Shown here piece by piece: positions 10,085 to 19,924 of a stretch of 64,000 bases of DNA (positions are counted from its first letter, which is position 1; each line of letters begins with the position of its first letter). Position numbers and translations under genes: made by a program. Source of the DNA: Pogona vitticeps (Eukaryota > Chordata > Lepidosauria > Squamata > Agamidae); the NCBI RefSeq assembly GCF_051106095.1, contig NC_135783.1, positions 309,208,322-309,272,321 on the forward strand. The letters are read 5' to 3'. A model generated the notes under the pieces. It was not told the origin of the DNA and ran no database searches. It was given only the letters and a program-made list of their open reading frames with translations.

Positions 10085-10420
10085 CATCAATTACCTCAAA
10101 CTTCTTGCAGTGTACAACACAGTGAGAGCTTTTGAACAATTTGTAGTTGGCAAAGTTATTCCAATAGCCACAGACAACAACACTACAATGCTTTATATCA
10201 ACCACCAAGGAGGAACAAAATCCATGTCTTTCTTGCTACTAACAGTACAGTTTTGGGACTGGTGTATTCTCAAGCATGTCATTTCACAAGTCATACATGT
10301 ACCAGAAGTGGAGAATCATGAAGCAGACTTCTACACCAAGATGACACACAATGAGTGGGAATTACCATCTCAAGTTTTAACACTTATAATGAATTGTTAT
10401 TGCACTGAAAGAGATGAATA
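10085..10420 (+). mobile_element. DIRS-type retroelement fossil, RNase H piece
   Basis: A short stretch encodes a protein segment with ATDNNTTMLYINHQGGTKS, VQFWDWCIL and IHVPEVENHEADFYTKM, followed by NEWELP. These match the RNase H region of DIRS-like (tyrosine-recombinase) retrotransposon polyproteins as I know them. Only this domain is recognised; no terminal repeats or recombinase were seen. It is an old, broken, isolated fossil just inside the transposon end at 9,961. Confidence 0.65.
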
Positions 10421-10898
10421 AACAGATTGTTGCTGGGTAGTCAATAAGAGCTATGATGAAGAAATCACCACCAGCACAGGTGTAAGCAAACAGCAAAGCA
10501 TGCCTCACTTCCACTCCCTCCCTTCCTCCCTTCCTTCTTTACAGCAATAAAGTTTTCTCTCTCCATCATTCAGTTCTTTACTTTGCAGCATGCAGCATGT
10601 CCACAGAAAGTGTGCTTACTTTTATCAGCTTTTTGCAGCTGATCCTCCTGTTTCCTCCACTCTTTAATCATTTTTTCAGATGAGGAGGCCCAAAATGTCT
10701 CTGCACTGTTCACTGTTTCCATACTCCTTAGCATATTTTACTACCTCTAGTTTAAAAGGAATGTTATATGCTAGCCTTTTCTGCTTTATCATCCTTGCAC
10801 TGGTAGAATGAGTTCCCATACTCTGCAAGAAAAATGTGCCCCTTATACATCACAACATCTACTGCCTGCTTGCTTTTACAAATATAATCTCAAAGCAG
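10421..10898. other. Unassigned sequence with CCTTCC tract
   Basis: Contains a short pyrimidine-rich ccttcctccc tract near 10,520. Otherwise nothing recognised. Confidence 0.45.
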
Positions 10899-11010
10899 CA
10901 CAGAATCATAGAATAATGGAGTTGGAAGAGGCCTATACTGTAAGGCCATCAATTCCAACCCCTGGTTCAATGCAGGAATCCAAATCAGAGCAGATCTGAC
11001 AGATGGTTGT
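10899..11010 (-). mobile_element. CR1 LINE 3' end fragment
   Basis: Opens CAGAATCATAGAATAATGGA, the antisense CR1 terminal repeat, followed by GTTGGAAGAGGCC and a CCAACCCC box. Matches the better copy at 60,785. Confidence 0.8.
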
Positions 11011-11684
11011 CCAGTTTTAGAGACTACAATAGGATAAAATACAGTAGCTGGGAATCACAATAAAAAGATAAAATCTACCAGCAATATTGTAGAACAACAA
11101 TGATTAAGAAAAAACAATAAAAACAGGGGGAGTGACACCATGCAGCTTTTATTAACACAAAAATAGTACTAAAATTTCTGTTTCCAGTTGTGTGTGTGTA
11201 CGTGTGAAATGCTATTTATGAAATGTTGGGTTCTTAAACCAATTTTCAAGATTTCAAAGCTTTACTTGGACATATTCAGATCTGTGATTCAGATCTGCCC
11301 TCTGCAATTCAAATTGCCTTACTCCTGATGAGTCCATAAAAACTGTGGCAAGCTAATACACCAAATAAAACCTGTAGCCCTAGTGGTAATATATTAAGGA
11401 AAGGAGTGTTAGGTCCCTTTTAGTTTCCCTTTTGAACTTTATTCTGCATGTGCTCAGTGCCTTTTTAATCATTCTGTGCTTCAGAATGAAATTTGGCTAA
11501 CAATACACATTAGCCTCCCCCCCAGGTCCCTTAATGTTTTAAATATCTGCAAAATTACTTCTATTTAGGCTTAATTTGTGGGGAAGTGATGCAGCTTACT
11601 ACCAAGGCCTATAAAATAAATAAAATAAATAAAATAAATAAAAAAATATTAAACTTACTGGCAATTTTAGAAGCTTTTGTTTCT

Positions 11685-11718
<34 letters not shown>

Positions 11719-12423
11719 TCTCCACATGTCTGGTTGGTCACATGGTTTAACTTCTCTGCAGAAGGTGAAGGGAAAGAGACTCCTCCTTCCTGCTTTGCTT
11801 CTCCAATAGCCAATTGGGTGATGCAAGCAGGCAGATATGCTAATATCTGTGCACTGAAGGATTGTGGGAGGAACATCCAGCCCCTGATGGGGGTCCTGCA
11901 GGGCACCCCAAAACACTGAAGAGCTCTCCTGGCCTCTTTTGGGATTGGGGCTATGCAGCCCTGTTCTAATCAGGAGGTGCAGCCGGGGGTCACCATGCCT
12001 TTGGAGGGTAGGGCACACAAAGGGCCAGGAGGCTTAGAAGCCATTCAAACTCAGACCTGGCAGGGGAGATACCATTGTTGTAAAAGTGGTTTTCCCAGGG
12101 TAAGGCTCATCTATTGCACTTCAGATGAGCTGACTCCTGTGATTTCCCCAAACATGGGAAAATCAACTGCCTAAGTGGGAGACTGTGTTTATGGTTTCCC
12201 CTGGTGTTTCTAGAACTATCCTTTGGTCCTTGGCTATTTTCACTATTTGCTGCCATAGGCCTATTTGCCTTGCTGGTTTTCCAGGTGGGCTGCAGGAAGC
12301 AGGTCCTGGAAAGCTAGCAGTGCAGAATGGTGAGGTCTAAATAGCAAGCAGTCTCTGCTGCCAGTTCAGAGACCTCCCAGCATGGCAGTGGGAGGCTTTT
12401 GGGTGGTGGTGGCTGAGCCCTGG
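11011..12423. other. Non-coding stretch with AAATA and CT microsatellites
   Basis: Includes (AAATA)n at about 11,606-11,650 and (CT)n at about 11,687-11,716. The 11,720-12,420 part is GC-richer with several chance frames (up to 139 codons, low complexity). It may be the interior of a DNA element ending at 12,513. No transposase or host domain recognised. Confidence 0.5.
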
Positions 12424-12513
12424 GTTACTGCATTCACTCCATAAGACGCATGTACTTTCCCTCCCACCTTTTTGAAGAGAAAAAGTGCGTCTTATGGAGC
12501 AAAAAATATGGTA
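12424..12513. mobile_element. Small inverted-repeat end, GCTCCATAAGACGCA type
   Basis: Left arm CACTCCATAAGACGCATGTA near 12,436 and right arm GTGCGTCTTATGGAGCAAAA at 12,485-12,504 form a 90-base imperfect palindrome. The right end is the inverted match of the block at 9,961. Either a tiny MITE or the right end of a longer unit. Confidence 0.65.
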
Positions 12514-13479
12514 AATAATAATACCTTTTGATTAAATTTTACATTTTGGGTACAAGTAGAACTTAACATAAATACTGCATAGGAATCTGGAGTGTAAGAT
12601 CTATGAACCTTCGGAAGCTGGATGTGGTCAAACAGGAGATGACACAAATAAACATTGACATCCTGGGCGTCAGTGAACTAAAATGGACGGGCATGGGCGA
12701 ATTCAATTCAGACTATCATATCTACTATTGTGGGCAAGAATCCTGTAGAATAAATGGAGTAGCCCTCATAGTCAACAAAAGAGTGGGGAAAACTGTACTG
12801 GGATACAATCTCAAAAGTGATAGAATGATTTCAGTACGAATCCAAGGCAGACTTTTCAACATCACAGTAATCCAAGTTTATGCATCAACCGCTGATGCTG
12901 AAGAGCTGAAATTGACCAATTCTATGAAGACTTACAACACCTTCTAGAACTGACACCAAAGAAATATGTTCTTCTCATTATAGGGGACTGGATTGCTAAA
13001 GTAGGGAGTCAAAATATAGAAGGAACAACAGGCAAGTTTGGCCTTGGAGTTCAAAATAAAGCAGGGCAAAGGCTAATAGAGTTTTGTCAAGAGAACAAGT
13101 TGGTCATCACAAACACTCTTCCAACAACACAAGAGGCGACTCTACACATAGACATTACCAGATGGGCAATACCAAAATCAGATTGATTATATTCTCTGCA
13201 GCCAAAGATGGAGAAACTCTATACAATCAGCAAAAATAAGACCTGGAGCTGGTGGTGGGAAAAAGGGGAAAACCAGACATCTGCTCAAGAACATTGGAGA
13301 TATCTAAGGAACATTTTGTGCAAAGATGGACATGATAAAGGGCAAAACTGATAGGGAACTCTCAGAAGCAGAAGACATCAAGAAGAGGTGGCAAAAATAC
13401 ACAGAGGAATTATACCAGAAAGATCTGGATGTCCCAGACAACTCAGATAGTGTGGTTGCTGACCCTGAGCCAGACATAT

Positions 13480-14028
13480 ATTTTTATTTATTTTATTTAT
13501 TTATTAGATTTTTACCCCGCCCCTCTAGACAATGTCTACTTGGGGCAGCTTACATAGATAAAAGCACATCAGTATAACATATATACAGTGGTGCCTCGCT
13601 TAACGAGCGCACCGCATAACGATGAAATCGCATAGCGATCCGTTTTTCGGATCGCTAATGCGATCGCTTAACATTTTTAAAATAGGGCTAAATTCGCTTT
13701 GCGAAGACTGGTAAGCGTTTCGCTTACCGATCTTCGCAAAACAAAGCCCGACCATCAGCTGTTTGGCGGCCAAAATGGCCGCCGGAAGCCCGGAAATGGC
13801 CCAAAATGGCCGCGCGCAGCGTTTTCGCGCCCTCGTTAAGCGAGGCGAGGGCGCGAAAATGGCTGCCGGCCATTACGAAGCTTCGCTGAACGGTGAGTAT
13901 TTGGCCCATTTGGTTTTCTTTGATCCGTTCAACGATACTTCAGCATAGCGAAGGTTAATCCGGAACGGATTAACCTCGCTATGCGAGACACCACTGTAAA
14001 ATCATTAAAAATACAGTTATAACAATTA
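13480..14028 (-). mobile_element. L2-type LINE 3' end inserted in BovB
   Basis: Antisense 3' end: an ATTT-repeat tail (13,480-13,505), then TTTTTACCCCGCCCCTCTAG and CAGCTTACATAGATAAAAGC. It resumes after the MITE at 13,999 with AAATCATTAAAAATACAG. The same terminus is seen at 63,155. About 130 bp of L2 sequence in total, strongly 5'-truncated. Confidence 0.8.
13586..13996. mobile_element. Mariner-like MITE, innermost of three nested elements
   Basis: Flanked by TA (13,584-13,585 and 13,997-13,998). Ends CAGTGGTGCCTCGCTTAACG and CGCTATGCGAGACACCACTG form inverted repeats. The interior is CpG-rich with self-complementary blocks (GATCCGTTTTTCGGATC; CTTCGCAAAACAAAG region; TCCGGAACGGATTAAC). 411 bp, no transposase. 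Same family type as 5,092-5,513. Its high CpG content suggests it is younger than its BovB host. Confidence 0.87.
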
Positions 14029-14996
14029 ATTCCCTGAGAGTGAAGTCAAGTGGGCCTTAGAAACCATTGCAGGACAACAAGGCCCGTGGAGGTGATGGCA
14101 TACCAGACAAGCTATTTAAAATCTTTAAAAAGATGATGCTGTTAAGGTACTGCACCTAACATGCCACCAAGTTTGGAAAACTCAGCAGTGGTCAGAGGAT
14201 TGGAAAAGATCAGTCTACATCCCAATCTCAAAGAAGGGCAGTGCCAAAGAACGCTCCAACTACCATACAGTTGCACTCATTTCACACGCTAACAAGGTTA
14301 TGTTCAAAATCCTACAAGGCAGAGTTCAGCAGTATGTGGACAGAGAACTCCCAGAAGTACAAACTGGATTTCAGAGGGGCAGAGGAACTAGAAACCAAAT
14401 TGCTAACATGAGCTGGATTATGGAGAAAGCCAGAGAGTTCCAGAAAAACATCTACTTCTGCTTCATTGACTATGCAAAAGCCTTTGACTGTGTGGACCAC
14501 AGCAAACTATGGGAAGTTCTTAAAGAAATGGGAGTGCTTGACCATCTTATTATCTCCTGAGAAATCTATGTGTGGGACAGGAAGCAACAGTTAGAACTGG
14601 ATATGGAACAACTGATTGGTTCCGAATTGGGAAAGGAGTACGACAAGACTGTATATTGTGCCCCGGCTTATTTAACTTATATGCAGAATACATCACGCGA
14701 AAGGCTGGACTGGAGGAATCCGAAACTGGAATTAAGATTGCCGGAAGAAATATGAACAACCTCCGATATGCAGATGATACCACTCTGATGGCAGAAAGTG
14801 AGGAGGAATTAAAGAACCTCTTAATGAGGGTGAAAGAGGAGAGTGCCAAAAATGGTCTGAAACTCAACATCAAAAAAACTAAGATCATTGCCACCGCTCC
14901 CATCACCTCCTGGCAAATAGAAGGGGAAGATATGGAGGCAGTGACAGATTTTATTTTCCTGGGCTCCATGATCACGGACATGACGTAACTACTAAA

Positions 14997-15923
14997 CAAC
15001 AAGAACTTAACTTACATTATCCAGTAACCCTACATTTCCTTTATGCACATCAAAGTTGTGAAAAAGATGATTGATTAGGACATGTTTTGCCTTTGCAGTT
15101 CAGCTTCTGTGCAGTTAGTTAATCAATCTATGATCAGCAGGAGGAAGGCAAAGTAGATATTACCTATTCAAAAATCCTGTTAGCCAGATGACAGGCCAAG
15201 AATTCAGTTTGCCCCTGCCAGAGTACATTGTTTAAATACTGAAAGAAATTGGTCAACAGCTGGCTTCTTTGTAAGACTGTATTAATAATGGCATAGACTT
15301 CTAGGAAGATTCCCTTTGAAAATACTGTTGGAATAAGTGGGAGATGTGTGAGAGCTGTTGGCTCATGTAATTACCCTCTCTTTTTATTGTTTTTATGTAT
15401 TTCAAAGAATGGATTTTAATATGAGTGCCTAGAGATAGTCAGAGGAAAAGAATCTAAGGAATGGCAGGTAATTATTATCAGTCTTCCACATTATAAACAA
15501 TGTCTTGTTAATTATTCGCAGTAGTGTATTAGAGCCAGGGCTTGAAGAATAGAAGCTGTGGGCTCTTCTGAACTGCACTGACTAAGACCTCATCAATCAC
15601 TTCCTTCAGACTGCCCTATTCCTTCTGAACATAGTTGCAATCCTCACATGACCTAGAAGACCAATGGATTTTCCTGGTGTATTGCAAGATATCACTCTTG
15701 TAATGTGGATTGTCTGAACAGGTCGTGCGATGGAAGGCACAGGCCTCGGGAGGCATGTCTCAGTGATTGTGCACTAACCTGGATAGAGCCCATCCAGGCA
15801 GAGAAGGTAGTGAGGCTGAATGGTGAGAGGAACCCCTCTGTGTAGCCTGTGGATAAATAAAATGCCTCACAATGGAGTTTTGCATCATTCCAGGTGTCAC
15901 ATACAGCACTGATGGTACCTGTC
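14997..15923. other. Unassigned sequence
   Basis: No gene recognised. The last 200 bases before the LTR fossil (GTCGTGCGATGGAAGGCACA onward) look repetitive in style, but I could not assign them. Confidence 0.4.
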
Positions 15924-16350
15924 TGTCATGGGTTTGGAGGGAAAGTTCCATCCTATGGGGAGTGGAAGGCGGGACATCAGGGGGGAGGAGCTCTACTGTG
16001 TATATATTTGGGGGAAGTCCATCGTAGGAGTCCTGACGTGGAGAAGTGGAGTTGGAGTCTGTGGGTCAGACTGGGTACAACTGTTCGTCAGATAGTACAT
16101 ACCTGATAGGTTCAGGTTTCTATCTAGGTAGCCAGAACTGATAGGTTCAGGGTCTGTGCGTTACCTTAAAGTGTTCCGTGAGAACCAATCTGTTGTATGT
16201 GTATGATTGGGACTATACCAAGTTCCAGTATCCTATTTACCTGATCCTTTTATTTACCCTGTTTGTTTTTTCAATAAACCTTGTTCTTTTGTTTATTAAA
16301 ATCCATTCCTGGTCTGGGTGACTTGGTAGAGCGAATGGTTGGTGGCAGCA
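15924..16350 (+). mobile_element. LTR-retrotransposon fossil (solo LTR plus leader)
   Basis: Starts TGTCATGGGTTTGGAGG, has a TATA-like TGTATATATTTGG near 15,998, a poly(A) signal AATAAA at 16,273, and at 16,340 a TGGTGGCAGCATAA block where a primer-binding site would lie. The fossil at 31,579 shares the same signal context and the same TGGTGGCAGCATA. A Ty3/gypsy-like origin is inferred. No internal genes seen; old and incomplete. Confidence 0.55.
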
Positions 16351-16861
16351 TAACTACAGGGTGGGATACTCCAGTAGGTCTGGGGTTGCTACACCAGGCT
16401 TCCCTCAAAGAATCTTATGCGGCTTCCATTCACTTTCACACAGGAAGGAAAGTTTGAAGCCCTTACACTACAAGAAGTCATAGTGAGAACAAACTCTTAA
16501 AATATCTCAGCTCTTCTACACATTCATTGTCAAGGTTACAAAGGATGTAAGTACCAAGCGGCTCCTAGAGGAGTTCAGCACCGTCTCAACCAGGTACAGC
16601 GTCCATCTCCTGACTGTGGTGAGACGGGACTCTGTTGCCTTTTTTCACTGTTTACTTGCCATTGCCAGCCCTATAATCAAGAAGGGGCAATTTAATGCAC
16701 TCTTTTTGTGACAACTGTACCCCATGGAATACATATTAAACTTTTCAAGGATCACATAATTATGTAAGGTGTATTTTTTAAAAGTATGTTTAAGTACCAG
16801 TGAGGAGAGTTTTGAAGGCTTTTCTGTATAAAGCTTTTGTTGCATACTTGACCAGATTTAT
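16351..16861. other. Unassigned sequence
   Basis: No repeat or gene recognised. A GTAAGT donor-like motif near 16,547 follows a short open stretch but has no supporting exon structure. Confidence 0.45.
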
Positions 16862-17415
16862 TCCCTGGATATATATGAGGAAAGACTACAGCATTTGGGT
16901 CTCTTTAGTCTAGAAAAAAGGTGCCTGAGGGAGGACATAAATGAGACATATAAAATTATGCAGGGAATGAATCAAGTGGATAGAAGGAAGTTCTTTTCCC
17001 TCTCATGCAGTACCAGAACCAGGGGACATCCACTCCAATTGAGTGTTGGAAGAATGAGAACAGACAAAAGAAAATATTTCTTTACCTAGCGTGTTTTTAT
17101 CCTGTGGAACTCCTTGCCACAGGATGTGGTGATGGCATCTGATCTAGATGCCTTTGAAAGGAGATTGGACAGATTTCTGGAGGAAAAGTTAATCACAGGT
17201 TACAAGCCACAGTGGAGATGTATAATCTCCAGGCTTAAAAGGAAGGTACCTCAAAATGCCAGATGCAGGGGAGGGGTATCAGGAGACAGGTATCTAGTTG
17301 TCTCATGTGCTCCCAGAGGCATTTTGTGGGGCCACTGTGAGATACAGGAAGCTGGACTAGATGGACCCTTGGCCTGATCCAGTAGGGCTTTTCTTACCTT
17401 CTTATGATCTTATGC
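16862..17415 (+). mobile_element. CR1 LINE, 3' end with RT C terminus
   Basis: Encodes the CR1 ORF2 C terminus: YEERLQHLGLFSLEKRCLR, then KIMQGMNQVDRRKFF, TRTRGHPLQL, RTDKRKYFFT, one stop (TAG at about 17,087), and LWNSLPQDVVMASDLDAFER with RRLDRFLEEKLITG. A non-coding 3' UTR follows with GCTGGACTAGATGGACCCTT and GGCCTGATCCAGTAGGGCTT, then the CR1 terminal repeats TTCTTATGATCTTATG. 5'-truncated, as usual for CR1. The nonsense change shows it is dead. Confidence 0.93.
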
Positions 17416-18461
17416 TTGCTGTAAACATTAAGAGTTTCCTTGTTTTGCATTTGTTATGATGAGAGGGACAGAATGTAATGCTTAATGTTAAAGGGTGGAA
17501 TAAATTGATCTGGAAAAATAAGAATAATTTCAGAAGTATGAATAGCTACAGTATTTCCCATCAATTGCTGCTTGTGAAAATTTCTGGCCGTTGGAAAGAT
17601 TTTTGCCTTTTACAGGCAAAAGTTAGTCAAGTCTTTCAGTTCTAAGTTGGATCTATCAATCTTTGTCTTCCTTTCTTTGAAAACAAAAGGAGAGCTAGCC
17701 ATAGTTTAGATAGAAAAAAAAGGAACTTCTGTATACCTAGGACACTGTAGTAAGAGCGATTGTAAGTCAGAAAGGACTTAATAGCTTAGGAGAATGATAT
17801 TTTTTCTTTCATCCTCACAGTGTTTCTTGGTGCTTACCTATGGCTCTTTTGACAGAACATGGGCTACTTTTTAGTAAGAGAGTGTCTCTGTATAAGAATA
17901 TATGCACATAATTGAGTGGCATGTTATTCGTCTTCAAACCTTGGAAAAGGTTCATTTTTGGGCTTCAGCCTCCAGAAACTCCCAGATTTGGGGAGCTATA
18001 CGTTTTTTGGGGGGTTTTAAGTACCGTTTCAAACTTCTCTTCTTCCCGTAGTATATTATTCAGTTGGAGAAGGACATTTTTTCACGTTTTGTCTTAAAAA
18101 GATCTAGTACGTGTGGCAAACACAAGGAAGTTGCCCTTAATTACCTTTCTTATCAGCTATTTTAAAAATTAGCCTCAAAGGAGAAAAAAATATTTTAGAG
18201 GTTACTATTTCAGATAAAATCCATAAATCTCTAACAAGGCATAATTATAGTCACTACAGAGGAGGACATTTCTGCGGTAACTGCAAGCGCTTAGCTGCAA
18301 TATGCTCTAAGTTATATATTAAAGCAGAACAGCATGTCAGTTCCTTCATGGTCCATTGCACCATGTATCCATAGCAGTTTAAAATTAATTAGCTGGTCTT
18401 TATTTTAAGAAGGGTAATTTGAGCATTATCCTTCCTCCCCCTCTTACTCACAGTCACCTGT
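17416..18461. other. Unassigned AT-rich sequence
   Basis: No gene, RNA or confident repeat. CCTTGGAAAAGGTTC near 17,938 hints at an old hairpin MITE, but a second arm was not found. Confidence 0.45.
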
Positions 18462-19390
18462 TAAGCTTGCCATATAAGCAATATGCTGATGACACTCAGC
18501 TCTACCTCTCGTTTTCCACCAATCCAGCTAGGCGGTTTCTGTGCTAAACTCGTGTCTGGACCTGATAATGGACTGGATGAGGGTTAATAAATTGAAACTC
18601 ATTCCAGACAAGATGGAAGTGCTGTTAGTGGGTGCTCTACCGGACACGTTGGAGGGCCATTTCCCTGCCCTGAATGGGGTTACGCTCCCCCTAAGAGACA
18701 GGGTCCGCAACCTGGGGGTGCTCCTGGACTCTGGTCTAACTCTGGAAGCCCAGGTGGACTCGGCTTCTTTCAACTCCAGAAATTATATTACAGCCCTACC
18801 TGGATGAGCAGAGTCTCATGACAGTTACACATGCACTGGTAACATGCTGTATAGATTACTGCAATGTGCTGTTCGTGGGGCTGCCTTTGAAGACTTCAAC
18901 TGGTTCAGAATCAGGGTGCACGGCTGGTGAGTGGTGCGGCCGCTAAGGAACACATCAGGCTGATTCTGTTCCAATGACATTGGCTACCAGTTGCTGTCCG
19001 GGCCCAATTCAAAGTGCTTGTTTTGACATATAAAGCCTGGAATGGCTTATCCCTAGATACCTGAAGGACCACCTCCTTCCATATCAGCCTACCTGGCAAT
19101 TAAGATCTAGCCAGGGGGCTCTCCTGAAAGAGCCACCCCTCAAGGAGGTAAGAAGGATGGCTTGCAGACAAAGAGCCTTTTCGGCAGCTGCTCCCAGACT
19201 ATGGAACACCCTCCCAAGGGAGATTTGTCCGGTGCTGACATTGATGATGTTTCGCCACCAGGTCAAAACCTTCCTGTTCCAGAAGGTTTTTAATTGAAAT
19301 AATATCAACTGTGGGTCCTGATGGCAATTTTTAGAGCACTGTGGTTTTAATTGTATTTTAATTGTTTTATCTTTTTATCTTTTAATCAAT
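18462..19390 (+). mobile_element. L2 LINE, 3' half, 5' truncated
   Basis: Starts in the RT catalytic region (AATATGCTGATGACACTCAG encodes QYADDTQ). It continues CLDLIMDWMRVNKLKLIPDK, EVLLVGALPDTLEGHFP, RVRNLGVLLDSGLTLEAQVD, then broken frames encoding YCNVLFVGLP and KALPGLIPRYLKDHLL-like segments, and the 3' block REICPVLTLMM. The order matches the L2 ORF at 42,808-44,137. Several frameshifts and stops. The 3' UTR runs into TTTTAATTG repeats. L2 elements encode APE endonuclease and RT. Confidence 0.88.
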
Positions 19391-19768
19391 TTTTTTAAAA
19401 TGCCACTCGGCAGCCATTCACTCAGAGAAGACTTGCCTGAAGAGAAAGGTCTTTGCCTGATTATGTAAAAGACAGGCTGTTCAGAACTATTTAAAATTTT
19501 AAAAAAAATGTTAATTTATTGTTATATAGATGATAGTTTTTGCAAGATTCCCTGATCCACTTGAAGCCCTGCTGCCAAAAGACAACACAAATAATAATTA
19601 ATTCAAGGTACCAGGAAACTTTTAAATCTTTTAATTGGGTAAAGAGTCTTCTGGTATATTAAACTGGGATTATGCCCCATTCCCTTTTGCTGGAGGCTCC
19701 AGATTTTGACTCCCACTTGGAGAACGATGAGATGTTTTGTTGCTATTTTGGTGTGCTTTGTGGTGCTG
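19391..19768. other. Unassigned AT-rich sequence
   Basis: Contains a small GAGAAAGGTCTTTGCCTG match to L2 3' UTR near 19,440. Otherwise nothing recognised. Confidence 0.45.
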
Positions 19769-19904
19769 TCATGTAGATAGTAGATTCAGACAGACTGATA
19801 TCGTCTATGTTAAGATAGAATTACTGTTGCTTACAAAACTGTGCAACAGTAATTCTATCTTAACATAGACGATATCAGTCTGTCTGAATCTAATATCTAC
19901 ATGA
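19769..19904. repeat. 63 bp inverted duplication next to BovB 5' end
   Basis: The left arm (to 19,830) and right arm (from 19,843) are exact reverse complements over about 62-63 bases with one mismatch (TAGATAGTAG against TAGATATTAG), separated by a 12-base loop TTACAAAACTGT. A 20-22 base direct repeat, ACTGTTGCTTACAAAACTGT and ACTGTTGCTTATAAAACTGT, lies at 19,823 and 19,904. The second repeat ends in the BovB target duplication. Confidence 0.9.
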
Positions 19905-19924
19905 CTGTTGCTTATAAAACTGTG

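Larger units (their letters stand above)
12560..14996 (+). mobile_element. BovB LINE, decayed, carrying nested insertions
   Basis: 5'-truncated BovB starting with the ORF2 N terminus near 12,560. The endonuclease part (12,603-13,190) reads KLDVVKQEM, ILGVSELKWTGMGEF, GVALIVNKRVGK and GDWIAKVGS. About 430 bp between endonuclease and RT is deleted near 13,250 compared with the 19,925 copy. RT sequence resumes at 14,029, with CFIDYAKAFDCVDH (14,457-14,500) and a YADDTTLMAE motif (14,766-14,795). After GGGCTCCATGATCAC (14,980) it jumps to the terminal ACGTAACTACTAAACAAC, losing about 560 bp. An L2 tail with a MITE interrupts it at 13,480-14,028. Confidence 0.92.

Noticed and set aside
11599-12018. 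139-codon minus-strand frame
   Set aside because: Dominated by CT-repeat translation (RERERER) and an AAATA repeat at its end.
16540-16560. GTAAGT splice-donor-like site
   Set aside because: Isolated motif with no acceptor or conserved reading frame.
19769-19904. microRNA-like precursor
   Set aside because: Arms are too perfectly paired and linked to the BovB junction; inverted duplication explains it better. Small RNA data would decide.
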